64,000 bases of DNA, taken from contig NZ_CP043311.1 of assembly GCF_008807375.1 (NCBI RefSeq), forward strand, positions 1 to 64,000, read 5' to 3'. This document shows positions 42,327-53,353 of this stretch, one piece after another. The stretch's first letter is position 1. The number at the start of each line of letters is the position of its first letter. Under the pieces are notes generated by a model. That model was not told the origin of the DNA. It saw nothing but the letters and a program-made list of their open reading frames with translations, and did not search any database. The position numbers and the translations under genes were made by a program. The DNA comes from Pseudomonas lalkuanensis (GTDB lineage: Bacteria > Pseudomonadota > Gammaproteobacteria > Pseudomonadales > Pseudomonadaceae).

Positions 42327-42427
42327 TGTAGGAGCGAATTCATTCGCGAAGCAGGTCGAAGACCTGCCCTTGCCGGCAACATGGGGGGCTGCTTCGCAGC
42401 CCGATCGCGAATGAATGGGCTCCCACA
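42327..42427. repeat. REP pair (BIME-like) between sulP and choX
   Basis: TGTAGGAGCGAATTCATTCG starts one copy, and an inverted, partly decayed copy ends ATCGCGAATGAATGGGCTCCCACA. Between them lie two small hairpins (GCAGGTCgaaGACCTGC and GGCTGCttcGCAGCC). Confidence 0.75.
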
Positions 42428-42440
42428 GGACCTCGATTCG

Positions 42441-43367
42441 TCAGAGCTTCGCCTGCACCGCCGCCACGGCATCGCCGCCTTCGCGGGTGGTCACGCCCTG
42501 CAGCCAGCCCTGGACCACCGCCGGATTGGCCTTGAGCCAGGCCTTCACCGCCGCGTCGTTGTTGGCGTTGCCGTTGAGCACCTGGTCCATGATCGAGTTC
42601 TCCATCTCCTGGGTGAACTGCAGGTTGGTCAGCAGCTTGCCCACGTTCGGGCACTGCGCGGCATAGCCCTTGCGCGCCAGGGTGTTCACGCTGCCGCTTT
42701 CGCCGAAGTACTTCTCGCCGCCCTTGAGGTAGGCCATGTCGTACTGCACGTTCATCGGGTGCGGCGTCCAGCCGAGGAAGACCACGAACTGCTCGCGTTT
42801 CACCGCCCGGCCCACCTGCACCAGCATCGCCTGCTCGCTGGACTCCACCAGCTTCCAGTCGCCCAGACCGAACTCATCCTTGGCGATCATCTGCCGGATG
42901 GACTCGTTGGCCGGGGAGCCGGAGGCGATCCCGTAGAGCTTCTTGTCGAACTTGTCGGCGAAGCGGTCCAGGTCGGCGAAAGTCTTCACTCCGGCGTCAA
43001 AGGCATAGCGGGGCACCGCCAGGGTGTACTCGGTACCGCTGAGGTTCTGCGCCACCTTGTCGACGCTGCCGGCGCTGACGAATTTGTCGTAGTTGCTCTG
43101 TTGCGCCGGCATCCAGTTGCCGAGGAAGGCGTCGATCTGCCCCTTGTGCAGGCCGGCGAAGATGATCGGCACCGCCAGGGTCGGGGTTTCCGTGCGATAG
43201 CCCAGGCCATCGAGCAGGATGCGCGCCACGCCATTGGTCACGGCGATATCGCTCCAGCCCGGATCACCCAGCTTCACCGTCGCGCAGCTGGCGTCCTCCG
43301 CCTGGACGTTGAACGTCAGGCCGGTCAGCAGTACGCCGCCGGCAAGCACCGCATTGATCGTCTTCAT
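42441..43367 (-). CDS. choX: Choline/betaine ABC transporter periplasmic binding protein, ChoX-like
   Basis: A 308-residue OpuAC/ChoX-type binding protein with a signal peptide (MKTINAVLAGGVLLTGLTFNVQA). Aromatic-rich loops that cage quaternary amines are seen: GDPGWSDI, FLGNWMPAQQ and FLGWTPHPMN. No permease or ATPase gene is next to it, so it must share a transporter encoded elsewhere. It lies 24 bp after betC and is probably cotranscribed with it. Confidence 0.87.
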   Translation of the reverse strand: MKTINAVLAGGVLLTGLTFNVQAEDASCATVKLGDPGWSDIAVTNGVARILLDGLGYRTETPTLAVPIIFAGLHKGQIDAFLGNWMPAQQSNYDKFVSAGSVDKVAQNLSGTEYTLAVPRYAFDAGVKTFADLDRFADKFDKKLYGIASGSPANESIRQMIAKDEFGLGDWKLVESSEQAMLVQVGRAVKREQFVVFLGWTPHPMNVQYDMAYLKGGEKYFGESGSVNTLARKGYAAQCPNVGKLLTNLQFTQEMENSIMDQVLNGNANNDAAVKAWLKANPAVVQGWLQGVTTREGGDAVAAVQAKL

Positions 43368-43391
43368 GCCTTGGTTCCTCGCAAGGGTGAG

Positions 43392-44897
43392 TCAGGGTTG
43401 GGGGAAGCGCGCGCGGCGCTCCAGGTCGTCCAGGTCGATGTGGTTGCGCATGTACTGCTGGCTGGCATCGACGAAGGGCTGGTGGTCCCAGCTCTTCAGC
43501 CGGCCATGGGTGAGGGCGTCGGCGACGAAGCGGCGACGGCGCTGGCTCGCCAGTGTGGCTTCGGCGATGGTCGGGATATCCCAACGAACGCGGGCCTCGT
43601 CGAGGAACACCGCAAGCAGTGCCTGGTGGTCCGGTGAAGTGGCCAGGTTCTCCAGTTCCTGCGGGTCGTTGGCCAGGTCGAAGAGCAGGCAGGGGTCTTC
43701 TTCCGAATAGATGAACTTGTAGGGGCCGCGGCGGATCATCATCAGCGGGCTGGTGGTGCCTTCGGCCATGTACTCGCCCAGTACCCCGTCGTGCCCGCCC
43801 TCGCCCCGCAGGTGTGGCAACAGCGAGCGGCCATCCAGCGGCAGGTTGCGTTCCAGCGTGCCGCCAGCCAGATCCACCAGCGTGGGCAGCAGGTCGACAG
43901 TGGAGACCGACTGGCTCACCCGGTGCGCCTGGAAGCGGCCGGGGGCGTGGACCAGCAGCGGCACGCGGGCGGCCATCTCGAACCAGTGCATCTTGTACCA
44001 GAGGCCACGCTCGCCAAGCATGTCGCCGTGGTCGCCGGAGAACACGACGATGGTGTCCTGCTCCAGGTGGCAGTCGGTGAGGGTCTTGAGCAGTGCGCCG
44101 ATCTGGTCGTCCACGTAGCTGCAGGCGCCGAAATAGGCACGGCGGGCCTCGCGGATCTTCTCTTCCGGCAGCGGTTTGCCCCAGAGGTCGATGACCTTGA
44201 GCAGGCGCTGGCTGTGCGGGTCCTGCTCGGCATCGGCGAAGCGCTGGCGCGGCAGGGGAATGTCCACGTCTTCGTAGCGATCCCAGTACTCTGCCGGAAT
44301 GGTGTAGGGATCGTGGGGATGGGTCAGCGATACGGTCAGGCAGAACGGCTGGTCAGCGTTGTCGCGAACATGGTCGTAGAGGTACTGGCGGGCCTTGAAC
44401 ACCACCTCCTCGTCGAAATCCAGCTGGTTGGTGCGCACGCAGGGCCCGGCCTGCAGCACCGAGGACATGTTGTGGTACCAGCTCGGGCGCACGTCCGTCT
44501 CGTCCCAGTTCACCGCCCAGCCGTAGTCCGCCGGATAGATGTCGCTGGTCAGGCGCTCCTCGTAGCCGTGCAACTGGTCCGGACCGCAGAAGTGCATCTT
44601 GCCGGACAGCGCCGTGCGATAGCCGAGGCGGCGCAGGTAATGGGCATAGGTGGGCACGTCGGCGGGAAAATCGGCGGCGTTGTCGTAAGCACCGATCTTC
44701 GACGGCAGTTGACCGCTTACCAGGGTGAAGCGTGAGGGGGCGCAGAGCGGGCTGTTGCAGTACGCCGAGTCGAATACCACGCCCTCGGCGGCGAGCCGCG
44801 ACAGGTTTGGCACCTTGATCGGCGAGGGCGCGTAGAAGGGCAGCAACGGCGCGGCCATCTGGTCGGCCATGATGAAGAGGATGTTGGGTCGTTTCAT
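43392..44897 (-). CDS. betC: Choline sulfatase
   Basis: Hydrolyses choline-O-sulfate to choline and sulfate. The 501-residue type I sulfatase has the formylglycine motif C-A-P-S-R (C52), metal ligands in FIMADQM and FSGDHGDMLGE, and the BetC C-terminal tail. I start it at ATG 44897 (MKRPNILFIMADQ), the family N-terminus, with GGATAAG upstream; an ATG at 44912 would add five residues. Divergent from the LysR gene, which likely controls it. Confidence 0.93.
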   Translation of the reverse strand: MKRPNILFIMADQMAAPLLPFYAPSPIKVPNLSRLAAEGVVFDSAYCNSPLCAPSRFTLVSGQLPSKIGAYDNAADFPADVPTYAHYLRRLGYRTALSGKMHFCGPDQLHGYEERLTSDIYPADYGWAVNWDETDVRPSWYHNMSSVLQAGPCVRTNQLDFDEEVVFKARQYLYDHVRDNADQPFCLTVSLTHPHDPYTIPAEYWDRYEDVDIPLPRQRFADAEQDPHSQRLLKVIDLWGKPLPEEKIREARRAYFGACSYVDDQIGALLKTLTDCHLEQDTIVVFSGDHGDMLGERGLWYKMHWFEMAARVPLLVHAPGRFQAHRVSQSVSTVDLLPTLVDLAGGTLERNLPLDGRSLLPHLRGEGGHDGVLGEYMAEGTTSPLMMIRRGPYKFIYSEEDPCLLFDLANDPQELENLATSPDHQALLAVFLDEARVRWDIPTIAEATLASQRRRRFVADALTHGRLKSWDHQPFVDASQQYMRNHIDLDDLERRARFPQP

Positions 44898-45008
44898 CGT
44901 TCGCTTATCCATACTGTCGAATTATGCGAAAGTGCTGGGGACGATGATTGCGCCAGCGATCAGCCCGGTAAACCGCATAGCGGAACATGACTCGGATAAG
45001 AGCTACTT

Positions 45009-45962
45009 ATGGCAGAACTACAGCCTGAGCTGTCCCTGGACCTGCTGCGGGTGTTCGAGTCCGCTGCCCGTCATCTCAGCTTCACGGCGGCCGCAGTGGA
45101 ACTGGGCACCACCCAGCCGGCGGTGAGCCAGCAGATCCAGCGCCTGGAGAAGCGACTGGCGACCCGCCTGTTCGATCGTGTTTATCGCGGCATCGAACTC
45201 ACCGACGCTGGCCGTCTGTTGTTCCTCCATGTCCAGGAAGGCTTGCAGGCCATCAGCGCCGGGCTCGAAGCCATCGGCTCGCGGCCCCAGCATGAGGTGC
45301 TGCAGGTGGCCACCGATTTCGCCTTCGCCGCCTATTGGCTGATGCCACGCCTGCACCGTTTTCATGAGGCGAACCCCGAGATCGACGTCAGCATCGTCAC
45401 CAGCGATCGCACCATGAACATGCTGCGCTCGGAGGTGGATATCGCCATCGCCTTCGGTGACGGCCGCTTCAAGCACGGCGAGGCGCTGCTGCTGTTTCGC
45501 GAAGAGGTCTTCCCCATCGCCAGCCCGCGCCTGCTGGCCGGGCGTGACAAGCCATTGCCGGTGACAGCCCTGACGGAATTGCCGCTGCTGCACCTCAAGC
45601 CCGAAGTGCGGACCCGCTGGTTCGACTGGGGCGCGCTGTTCCGCGAGCTGGGGATCGCCCAGCCACCGGGCTCCGGGATGCTGCGCTTCGACAACTACAC
45701 CCTGCTGATCCAGGCGGCCATTGCCGGCCAGGGCGTGGCCATCGGCTGGCGCTACCTGGTGGACGATCTGCTCGACCAGGGCCTGCTGGTGCCGGTTCTG
45801 GAGACCAGCGTCAGTTCGGATTTCGGTTACTACCTGGTGCAGCCGGAGCGCAAGCGCCGTGCACGGCTGATGAAATGCTTTGTCGACTGGCTGCAGCAGG
45901 AGCTGGGTGACGAGGCCCGCCAGGCGCAACTCATCCGGCACCGGGAAGGCATCGCCATCTGA
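45009..45962 (+). CDS. LysR-family regulator of choline sulfatase (PA0032/BetR-like)
   Basis: A 317-residue LysR regulator of the GcvA type: N-terminal winged helix (LLRVFESAARHLSFTAAAVELGTTQPAVSQQIQRLEKRL) and a C-terminal periplasmic-binding-like effector domain. It is transcribed divergently from betC-choX with a 111-bp shared promoter region, the classical LysR arrangement. The inducer is presumably choline or choline sulfate; this is inference. Confidence 0.85.
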   Translation: MAELQPELSLDLLRVFESAARHLSFTAAAVELGTTQPAVSQQIQRLEKRLATRLFDRVYRGIELTDAGRLLFLHVQEGLQAISAGLEAIGSRPQHEVLQVATDFAFAAYWLMPRLHRFHEANPEIDVSIVTSDRTMNMLRSEVDIAIAFGDGRFKHGEALLLFREEVFPIASPRLLAGRDKPLPVTALTELPLLHLKPEVRTRWFDWGALFRELGIAQPPGSGMLRFDNYTLLIQAAIAGQGVAIGWRYLVDDLLDQGLLVPVLETSVSSDFGYYLVQPERKRRARLMKCFVDWLQQELGDEARQAQLIRHREGIAI

Positions 45963-46101
45963 CGGGGGCTGCCAAGGCCCAACTATCGGTTGGTTCTGTG
46001 CGGATCTGAGACGTTCGTGCCGAAATCGCGCTGCGCTGTCATGCAGCGGGAAAGAACCTCGGCTATCAGTTCAGGCTTCATTCATTTCATGAGCGTTGCC
46101 G

Positions 46102-47088
46102 ATGAAAGTCTTCACCTGCCTGGCTGCCGGCCTCAGCCTCTGCGCCCTCGCCGGCCAGGCCAGCGCCTGGTCGCAACCGACCCACAAGAACATCGTCAAG
46201 GACGCCCTGGCCTACATGAACTCCCCCTATGCGACGGCGGAAATGCGTGAGGCCTACCAGTTCTACGTGAGCGCCGCCGGCAGCGAGGCCAAGGCGGGGG
46301 AAATCCTCGGCCAGGCCGCCTTCGACGTGGATGATTTCAAGGACACCCGCCTGGGCGGCTGGTGGGTCGGCTACGAGTACGCGCCGGTGTGGAACGCCGC
46401 CGCCGGCCTGGTGAACTACACCTCCTACTGGCACTTCCTCAACCTCACCCGCGACGGCGACTCCCATGGCAACGCCCATGGCGGCTACGACTATCGCTAC
46501 CACAAGGTGGACGGCGGCATTGCCGATGTGGACTGGTACGCCATGGTCTATCTCTACAACCGCGAGCTGAAGCGTGGGGACTTCGACACCACCGAAGCCC
46601 ACTACCGACGGGGCACTCGCTCCAACTGGCAGGAGCACTATGGCGACTTCCAGACCGCCGCCTTCCAGCCCATCGATAACCTCGCCGGCTACTGGTTCGA
46701 CCAGTTCCGCGCCGCGCCTTCGCTGCAAACCATCGGCTACGCCCTGCACGCCACCGGCGACGTCGCGCAGCCGCACCACGTGTGGGTGACCTCGGCCAAC
46801 GGCCATTCCAGCTGGGAGGGCTGGGTCGACGACCATTACGCCAGCGAAAAACTCAATGACCAGGCCGCAGTGGCCAACCTCGTCGGCCGCTATGACGCCA
46901 GCCGCAGCATGCGCGAGCTGCTGACCCAGACCGGACAGGTCGCCTATGCCCACCCCGAACCGCTGTATGACACCAGCTACGCCACGCGCCTGCGGGTGGC
47001 CAGGGAGCTGATCCCCGAGTCCATCGCGCTGACCGTCACCGTGCTGACCAAGGGGGCCGAAAGCTTCAATGCGCCTGAAGGCATCTGA
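46102..47088 (+). CDS. plcB: Secreted zinc-dependent phospholipase C family protein (PlcB, PA0026-like)
   Basis: A 328-residue exported metalloenzyme. The signal peptide MKVFTCLAAGLSLCALAGQASA is followed by Trp as mature residue 1, which coordinates zinc through its N-terminus in the PLC/S1-P1 nuclease fold. Further His/Asp ligands are plausible at WSQPTHKN, YWHFLN, YALHATGDVAQPHHVW and VDDHYASEK. P. aeruginosa PlcB acts on phospholipids and matters for chemotaxis to phosphatidylethanolamine. Start ATG 46102. Its last 20 bp overlap the next gene. Confidence 0.85.
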   Translation: MKVFTCLAAGLSLCALAGQASAWSQPTHKNIVKDALAYMNSPYATAEMREAYQFYVSAAGSEAKAGEILGQAAFDVDDFKDTRLGGWWVGYEYAPVWNAAAGLVNYTSYWHFLNLTRDGDSHGNAHGGYDYRYHKVDGGIADVDWYAMVYLYNRELKRGDFDTTEAHYRRGTRSNWQEHYGDFQTAAFQPIDNLAGYWFDQFRAAPSLQTIGYALHATGDVAQPHHVWVTSANGHSSWEGWVDDHYASEKLNDQAAVANLVGRYDASRSMRELLTQTGQVAYAHPEPLYDTSYATRLRVARELIPESIALTVTVLTKGAESFNAPEGI

Positions 47089-48337
47089 GGTGCGCAGGAC
47101 CATCGCTGGCCTGGTGCTGGGGTTGTACCTGGGGGGCGCACAGGCCATGCCGGCCGCGCCGGATTTGCGGGTCGACGGCGAGCTGCTGCCGGGCAAGAGC
47201 ATCGCCCTGCTCGAACAGGTGCTCAGCCGGGTGAAGTTCAACACCGACCCGCAACAACTGCGTCGCGGGCTGCTCGAAAACCACCTGCTGGCCCGCGAGG
47301 TGGCGGGCGAGTTGAACGCCCAGAGCCGCAGCGACCTGGACGCCAGCGTCGAGATGGAAGCCGGCAACCTGCTCGAGCAGTACTACGGACGTGCTGGCCG
47401 GCAGGACCTGCGGCCCTTCCTGCGCCAGCCGCAGCCGCTCAGTGCCCAGCGCCTGCGCGAAGTGCTGGCTCCGGCTTCCCGCGGATTGGTCGAGAACAGC
47501 CTGCAGCTAAGCCCCGAGCAACAGCGCGAAGCCGCGCAGGTGGAGCTGATCCGCTGGCAGTTCCCCGGCCAGCCCGAGCAGCGCCTGGACCTGTTGTTCC
47601 TCTACCAGGGCGACAACATCCAGGGACAGGTAGAACTGCAGCAGGGCAACCTGGAATACCTCGCGCAACAGGTGCACACCCGTGTGCAGCGCGACTACCT
47701 GTGGTTCCGCCTGGCGCAGGACGGCTTTACCCCGGTGGAACGGCAGGGTCTGAAGGCCCTGGTGCGGGACCGTTTGGTGCGCCAGCGCTACCTGCACCAG
47801 ATCGGCTTGTACAGCGACTTCCATCATGAATCCGATGCCCTGCGCGAACTGGCGGCCAAGGTCACCGACGCCGAGGCGCAGGCCTATTACCAGCGCAACC
47901 GGGCGCGCTACCGCAATGTTGCGGGCGTACAGGCGGCGCATATCCGCCTGCCCGACCAGGCCAGCGCCGATCGCATCCATGCCGAACTGCAACAGGGTCT
48001 GGCGTTCGATGAGGCGGTGCGCCGCTATTCCCTGGCGCAGGACAAGGACCGAACGCCACCGGGCGATCTCGGCCCGATCCGTCCCGAGGATGGCGAACTG
48101 GACCTGCTGCGCAAGACCGCGTTGATCCAGAAGGCCGACACCCTGTCGCAGCCCATGCGCATTGGCGGTGCTTTCGAGATCGTCCGAGTACGCAGCCGTG
48201 AAGACCGGCAACTGCCCCTCAGCGACCGCAGCGTGCGGTACGAGGTGAACCAGGCGGTGGCGCGGGAGAAGCTGGCCGCCGAGTCCGAGGCGCGCCTGGG
48301 CCGCCTGCTCGCCAGCGCGCGGGTGGAAGGGCTGTGA
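47069..48337 (+). CDS. Peptidylprolyl isomerase, parvulin/SurA type (PA0027-like)
   Basis: A 422-residue exported protein with an N-terminal signal-like segment (TIAGLVLGLYLGGAQA), a SurA-like helical N-terminal domain and a parvulin domain (about 290-390; AAHIRLPDQASADRIHAELQQG, GDLGPIRPEDGELD). It probably assists folding of periplasmic or secreted proteins; its overlap with plcB and the next gene suggests a client relationship. It may lack activity, since some parvulin residues are poorly conserved. Confidence 0.82.
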   Translation: MRLKASEVRRTIAGLVLGLYLGGAQAMPAAPDLRVDGELLPGKSIALLEQVLSRVKFNTDPQQLRRGLLENHLLAREVAGELNAQSRSDLDASVEMEAGNLLEQYYGRAGRQDLRPFLRQPQPLSAQRLREVLAPASRGLVENSLQLSPEQQREAAQVELIRWQFPGQPEQRLDLLFLYQGDNIQGQVELQQGNLEYLAQQVHTRVQRDYLWFRLAQDGFTPVERQGLKALVRDRLVRQRYLHQIGLYSDFHHESDALRELAAKVTDAEAQAYYQRNRARYRNVAGVQAAHIRLPDQASADRIHAELQQGLAFDEAVRRYSLAQDKDRTPPGDLGPIRPEDGELDLLRKTALIQKADTLSQPMRIGGAFEIVRVRSREDRQLPLSDRSVRYEVNQAVAREKLAAESEARLGRLLASARVEGL

Positions 48338-48942
48338 AAGCCTGGCTCGGTGTGGCCCTGGCCTGCAGCACGGGCGTTGCGGCGCTGGCCTGCGCGACCG
48401 TGCTGCTGACACCGGTGCCGGAGCGGCTATCTGCGTCCGGACCCATGCCACCGCCTGCCATCCCCCCCGCGCCTGCGCTGCCGGTAGCGGCGCCTGCGCC
48501 CGTCATCCCTGTGGAAGGTCAAGGCAATCCCTTGGCCGTCGCCGCGCCGGAACGGGAAACACCGCGACTGGACCAGGACGAGGCTATCCAGCTCATGCAG
48601 TGGATGGCTGAGAAGGGCGACCCGCGCAGCCCGAGCCTGGGCGGCCTGAAACCGCGCCAGGTTGCCACCGCCACCGAGCTGGCCGACCCGCGTCAGTACG
48701 CGGCCCTGGAGGAACGCCAGACCCGCGAGCTGCTCCAGGCCTATGCCGGCGGTGTGCAGCAGATTCCCGAGATTCGTGCGCGCATCGAGGCGGCGGAGCA
48801 GAGCGGTGAACGCAGCGCCAGCGAACTCGACGAAGCGCGCGCGGCCCTGGAACAGCTGGAAGCCATGAAGAGCCGGCTCGAAAGCGAAGCGCCGCAGTTG
48901 CTTCCCGACGCTGGCGCCCAATCCCCGGCTAAGGGCGGATAG
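48334..48942 (+). CDS. Hypothetical exported or membrane-anchored protein (PA0028-like)
   Basis: A 202-residue protein with one N-terminal membrane segment (WLGVALACSTGVAALACATVLL), a proline/alanine-rich linker (about 40-65) and a C-terminal coiled-coil region (IEAAEQSGERSASELDEARAALEQLEAMKS). Start GTG 48334 overlaps the parvulin gene by 4 bp. Function unknown; it forms an operon with plcB and the parvulin. Confidence 0.78.
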   Translation: MKAWLGVALACSTGVAALACATVLLTPVPERLSASGPMPPPAIPPAPALPVAAPAPVIPVEGQGNPLAVAAPERETPRLDQDEAIQLMQWMAEKGDPRSPSLGGLKPRQVATATELADPRQYAALEERQTRELLQAYAGGVQQIPEIRARIEAAEQSGERSASELDEARAALEQLEAMKSRLESEAPQLLPDAGAQSPAKGG

Positions 48943-49016
48943 CGGCGGAAAACCTCGCGGCCCGGCCATCGCTTGCAGGTACCATGGAGGCCTTCGGCAT
49001 TCCGGGAGGCGTGAAC

Positions 49017-49385
49017 ATGCAGGACTTTTCCACACCCCGCATCAAGGGCTTTCACGCCCACGTTTACTTCGATTCCACGACCCTCGAACAGGCCCGTACG
49101 CTCTGCGAGGAAGCCGCGCGGCGCTTTCCGTTGAAGATGGGCCGCGTGCACGAAAAACTCGTCGGCCCGCACCCCGACTGGAGCTGCCAACTGGCGTTCA
49201 AGCCCGATCTGTTCGGTGAAGTGATCCCCTGGCTGGCGCTGCACCGTAATGGCCTCACGGTGCTCATCCACCCCATCACCGGCAGCGACCTGCGCGACCA
49301 CCGCGACTACCCCATGTGGATGGGCACGATGCGGCCGCTGGATCTGTCCTGCCTCGAAGACGGCGAGATCGAGTACGACCTCTGA
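49017..49385 (+). CDS. DOPA 4,5-dioxygenase family protein
   Basis: A 122-residue protein of the COG3805 family. The His-rich motifs FHAHVYFD, RVHEKLVGPHPDW and LALHRNGLTVLIHPITG are clear and should bind iron. Homologues cleave catecholic rings in plants and fungi, but bacterial substrates are unknown. Start ATG 49017 is 7 bases after GGGAGG; upstream ATG 48984 and GTG 49011 are less likely. Confidence 0.8.
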   Translation: MQDFSTPRIKGFHAHVYFDSTTLEQARTLCEEAARRFPLKMGRVHEKLVGPHPDWSCQLAFKPDLFGEVIPWLALHRNGLTVLIHPITGSDLRDHRDYPMWMGTMRPLDLSCLEDGEIEYDL

Positions 49386-49433
49386 AGCATCGACTGATCG
49401 ACCCCACAGGGATGTCATGGGACGGAACGAAAA

Positions 49434-49467
49434 AAGCCGCTGCTCCTTTTGGGAGCAGCGGCTTCTT
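49434..49467. terminator. Bidirectional terminator between the dioxygenase gene and trpA
   Basis: Perfect 13-bp stem AAGCCGCTGCTCC / GGAGCAGCGGCTT (49434-49446 / 49452-49464) with a 5-nt loop; A run before and CTT after serve both converging transcripts. Confidence 0.88.
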
Positions 49468-49485
49468 CATGCCCTTGGGCGTGAA

Positions 49486-51638
<2,153 letters not shown>

Positions 51639-52529
51639 ATGAGCCGCGACCTGCCTCCCCTGAATGCCCTTCGCGCCTTCGAGGCCGCCGCCCGACTGCA
51701 GAGCATCAGCCGCGCGGCGGAGGAGCTGCACGTCACCCACGGTGCCGTGAGCCGGCAGGTGAGGATGCTGGAGGAAGAGCTGGGCATCGCGCTGTTCAGC
51801 AAGGACGGTCGTGGCGTAAAACTCACGGATGCCGGCCAGCGTTTGCGCGATGCCGCCGGTGACGCCTTCGAGCGTTTGCGCAGCGCCTACGCCGACTTGC
51901 AAAAACGCAGCGAGGATGCGCCCTTCGTCCTCGGTTGTCCGGGCAGCCTGCTGGCGCGCTGGTTCATTCCACGCCTGGACCGGCTCAACCGCGAACTCCC
52001 CGAACTGCGCCTGCAGCTTTCGGCCAGTGAGGGCGAGCTGGACCCGCGTCGTCCCGGCGTGGACGCCACCCTGTGCTTCGCTGAGCCGCCCTGGCCGGCG
52101 GACATGCGGGTGTTCGAGCTGGCCGCCGAATCCATCGGCCCGGTACTGAGTCCGCGCTATGCCCGTCACGACGTGCTGGTCCGCGCCGCGCCTGCCGCGC
52201 TGCTGGATGAGGCCCTGCTGCACACCGTATCGCGGCCCCAGGCCTGGCCGCAGTGGGCCGCGGCACAGGGGCTGGACCCGGGCCGTTTGCGCCTGGGCCA
52301 GGGGTTCGAGCATCTCTACTACCTGCTGGAGGCGGCCGTGGCCGGACTCGGCGTGGCCATCGCCCCGCAGCAGCTGGTCGCCGACGAACTCGCGTCCGGC
52401 CGCCTGATAGCGCCCTGGGGCTTCGTCGAAACCCCGGCGCGCCTGGCGCTCTGGGTGCCGGCACGGCAACTGGATCGTCGCGCCGAACGCCTGGCCCTGT
52501 GGTTGCGTGAGGAGCTGACGGGCCGATAG
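51639..52529 (+). CDS. trpI: LysR-family activator of trpBA, TrpI
   Basis: A 296-residue LysR protein with N-terminal helix-turn-helix ([41 protein letters not shown]). It diverges from trpBA, the arrangement that defines TrpI in pseudomonads. The effector domain follows from about residue 90. Confidence 0.92.
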   Translation: MSRDLPPLNALRAFEAAARLQSISRAAEELHVTHGAVSRQVRMLEEELGIALFSKDGRGVKLTDAGQRLRDAAGDAFERLRSAYADLQKRSEDAPFVLGCPGSLLARWFIPRLDRLNRELPELRLQLSASEGELDPRRPGVDATLCFAEPPWPADMRVFELAAESIGPVLSPRYARHDVLVRAAPAALLDEALLHTVSRPQAWPQWAAAQGLDPGRLRLGQGFEHLYYLLEAAVAGLGVAIAPQQLVADELASGRLIAPWGFVETPARLALWVPARQLDRRAERLALWLREELTGR

Positions 52530-52588
52530 CGGCATTCTTGGCTAGCCTTGCAGGGGAACCCACCCGGGCCTGTCACAGGAGATGCGCC

Positions 52589-52804
52589 ATGTCTGATCAC
52601 CACACCTACAAGAAGATCGAGATCGTCGGTTCCTCCCGCAACAGCATCGATGAGGCGATCAGCAATGCTGTCGTCGAGGCGGCGAGGACAATTCGCAACA
52701 TGGACTGGTTCGAGGTCGTGGAAACCCGTGGGCATATCGAGAACGGTCGCGTCGGCCATTACCAGGTGACCCTGAAGATCGGCTTCCGCATCAGCGACAG
52801 CTGA
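52589..52804 (+). CDS. Dodecin family flavin-binding protein
   Basis: A 71-residue dodecin: MSDHHTYKKIEIVGSSRNSI start, the conserved flavin-stacking Trp in NMDWFEVVETRG and the HYQVTLKIGFRI strand. Dodecins form hollow dodecamers that store flavin. Start ATG 52589 after CAGGAG. Confidence 0.92.
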   Translation: MSDHHTYKKIEIVGSSRNSIDEAISNAVVEAARTIRNMDWFEVVETRGHIENGRVGHYQVTLKIGFRISDS

Positions 52805-52960
52805 CGCGCCGCCAGCTCCCGCGCGGGATAGCGAGGTGACGCACATCCTCCCTCGCCTGAATTGGGCTAGTCTCTGGCCGTCCACTCCTGGCCTTCCTGG
52901 ATCCAGGCGGGAGCGGATGGCTCTTGCGAGCCCTTCATTCATCACGAGGGAGCGTTACAC

Positions 52961-53185
52961 ATGAAGAAACTGCTGTTGGGCCTTGGCCTGTTCACCCTGG
53001 CCGGTTCGGCCTTCGCCGCCGTGAAACCCTGCGAAGAGCTCAAGGCCGAAATCGACGCCAAGCTCAAGGACAAGGGCGTCGTTTCCTACAGCCTGGAAGT
53101 CGTCGACAAGGGCAATGCCGCCGGCAAGCAGGTGGTGGGTACCTGCGAGGGTGGCAGCAAGGAAATCACCTACCAGCGCAATTGA
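52961..53185 (+). CDS. DUF1161 small periplasmic protein (copy 1)
   Basis: A 74-residue secreted protein with signal peptide MKKLLLGLGLFTLAGSAFA and mature VKPCEELKAEIDAKLKDKGV; two cysteines (KPCEEL and VGTCEGG) could form a disulfide. It ends EITYQRN. A paralogue lies at 56484. Function unknown. A GC-rich hairpin follows. Confidence 0.82.
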   Translation: MKKLLLGLGLFTLAGSAFAAVKPCEELKAEIDAKLKDKGVVSYSLEVVDKGNAAGKQVVGTCEGGSKEITYQRN

Positions 53186-53201
53186 TCGTGCGGCACTCCC
53201 C

Positions 53202-53230
53202 GGGCCGGCGCCTGTGCCGGCCCAATCCTT
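53202..53230 (+). terminator. Hairpin after DUF1161 copy 1
   Basis: GGGCCGGC / GCCGGCCC stem (53202-53209 / 53216-53223) with a 6-nt loop, then AATCCTT; a plausible but U-poor terminator. Confidence 0.55.
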
Positions 53231-53353
53231 ACCTTCTGGTGCCCTGGTTACCGAAAAGTGCCTTCTAGCGGCCTTGGTCGCTAATCCCTAGAGTAAGACC
53301 TACTGATTCACTCGGATAAGGCTCCAAGCCTTTCCCTCGCCAAGGTCTTGCCT

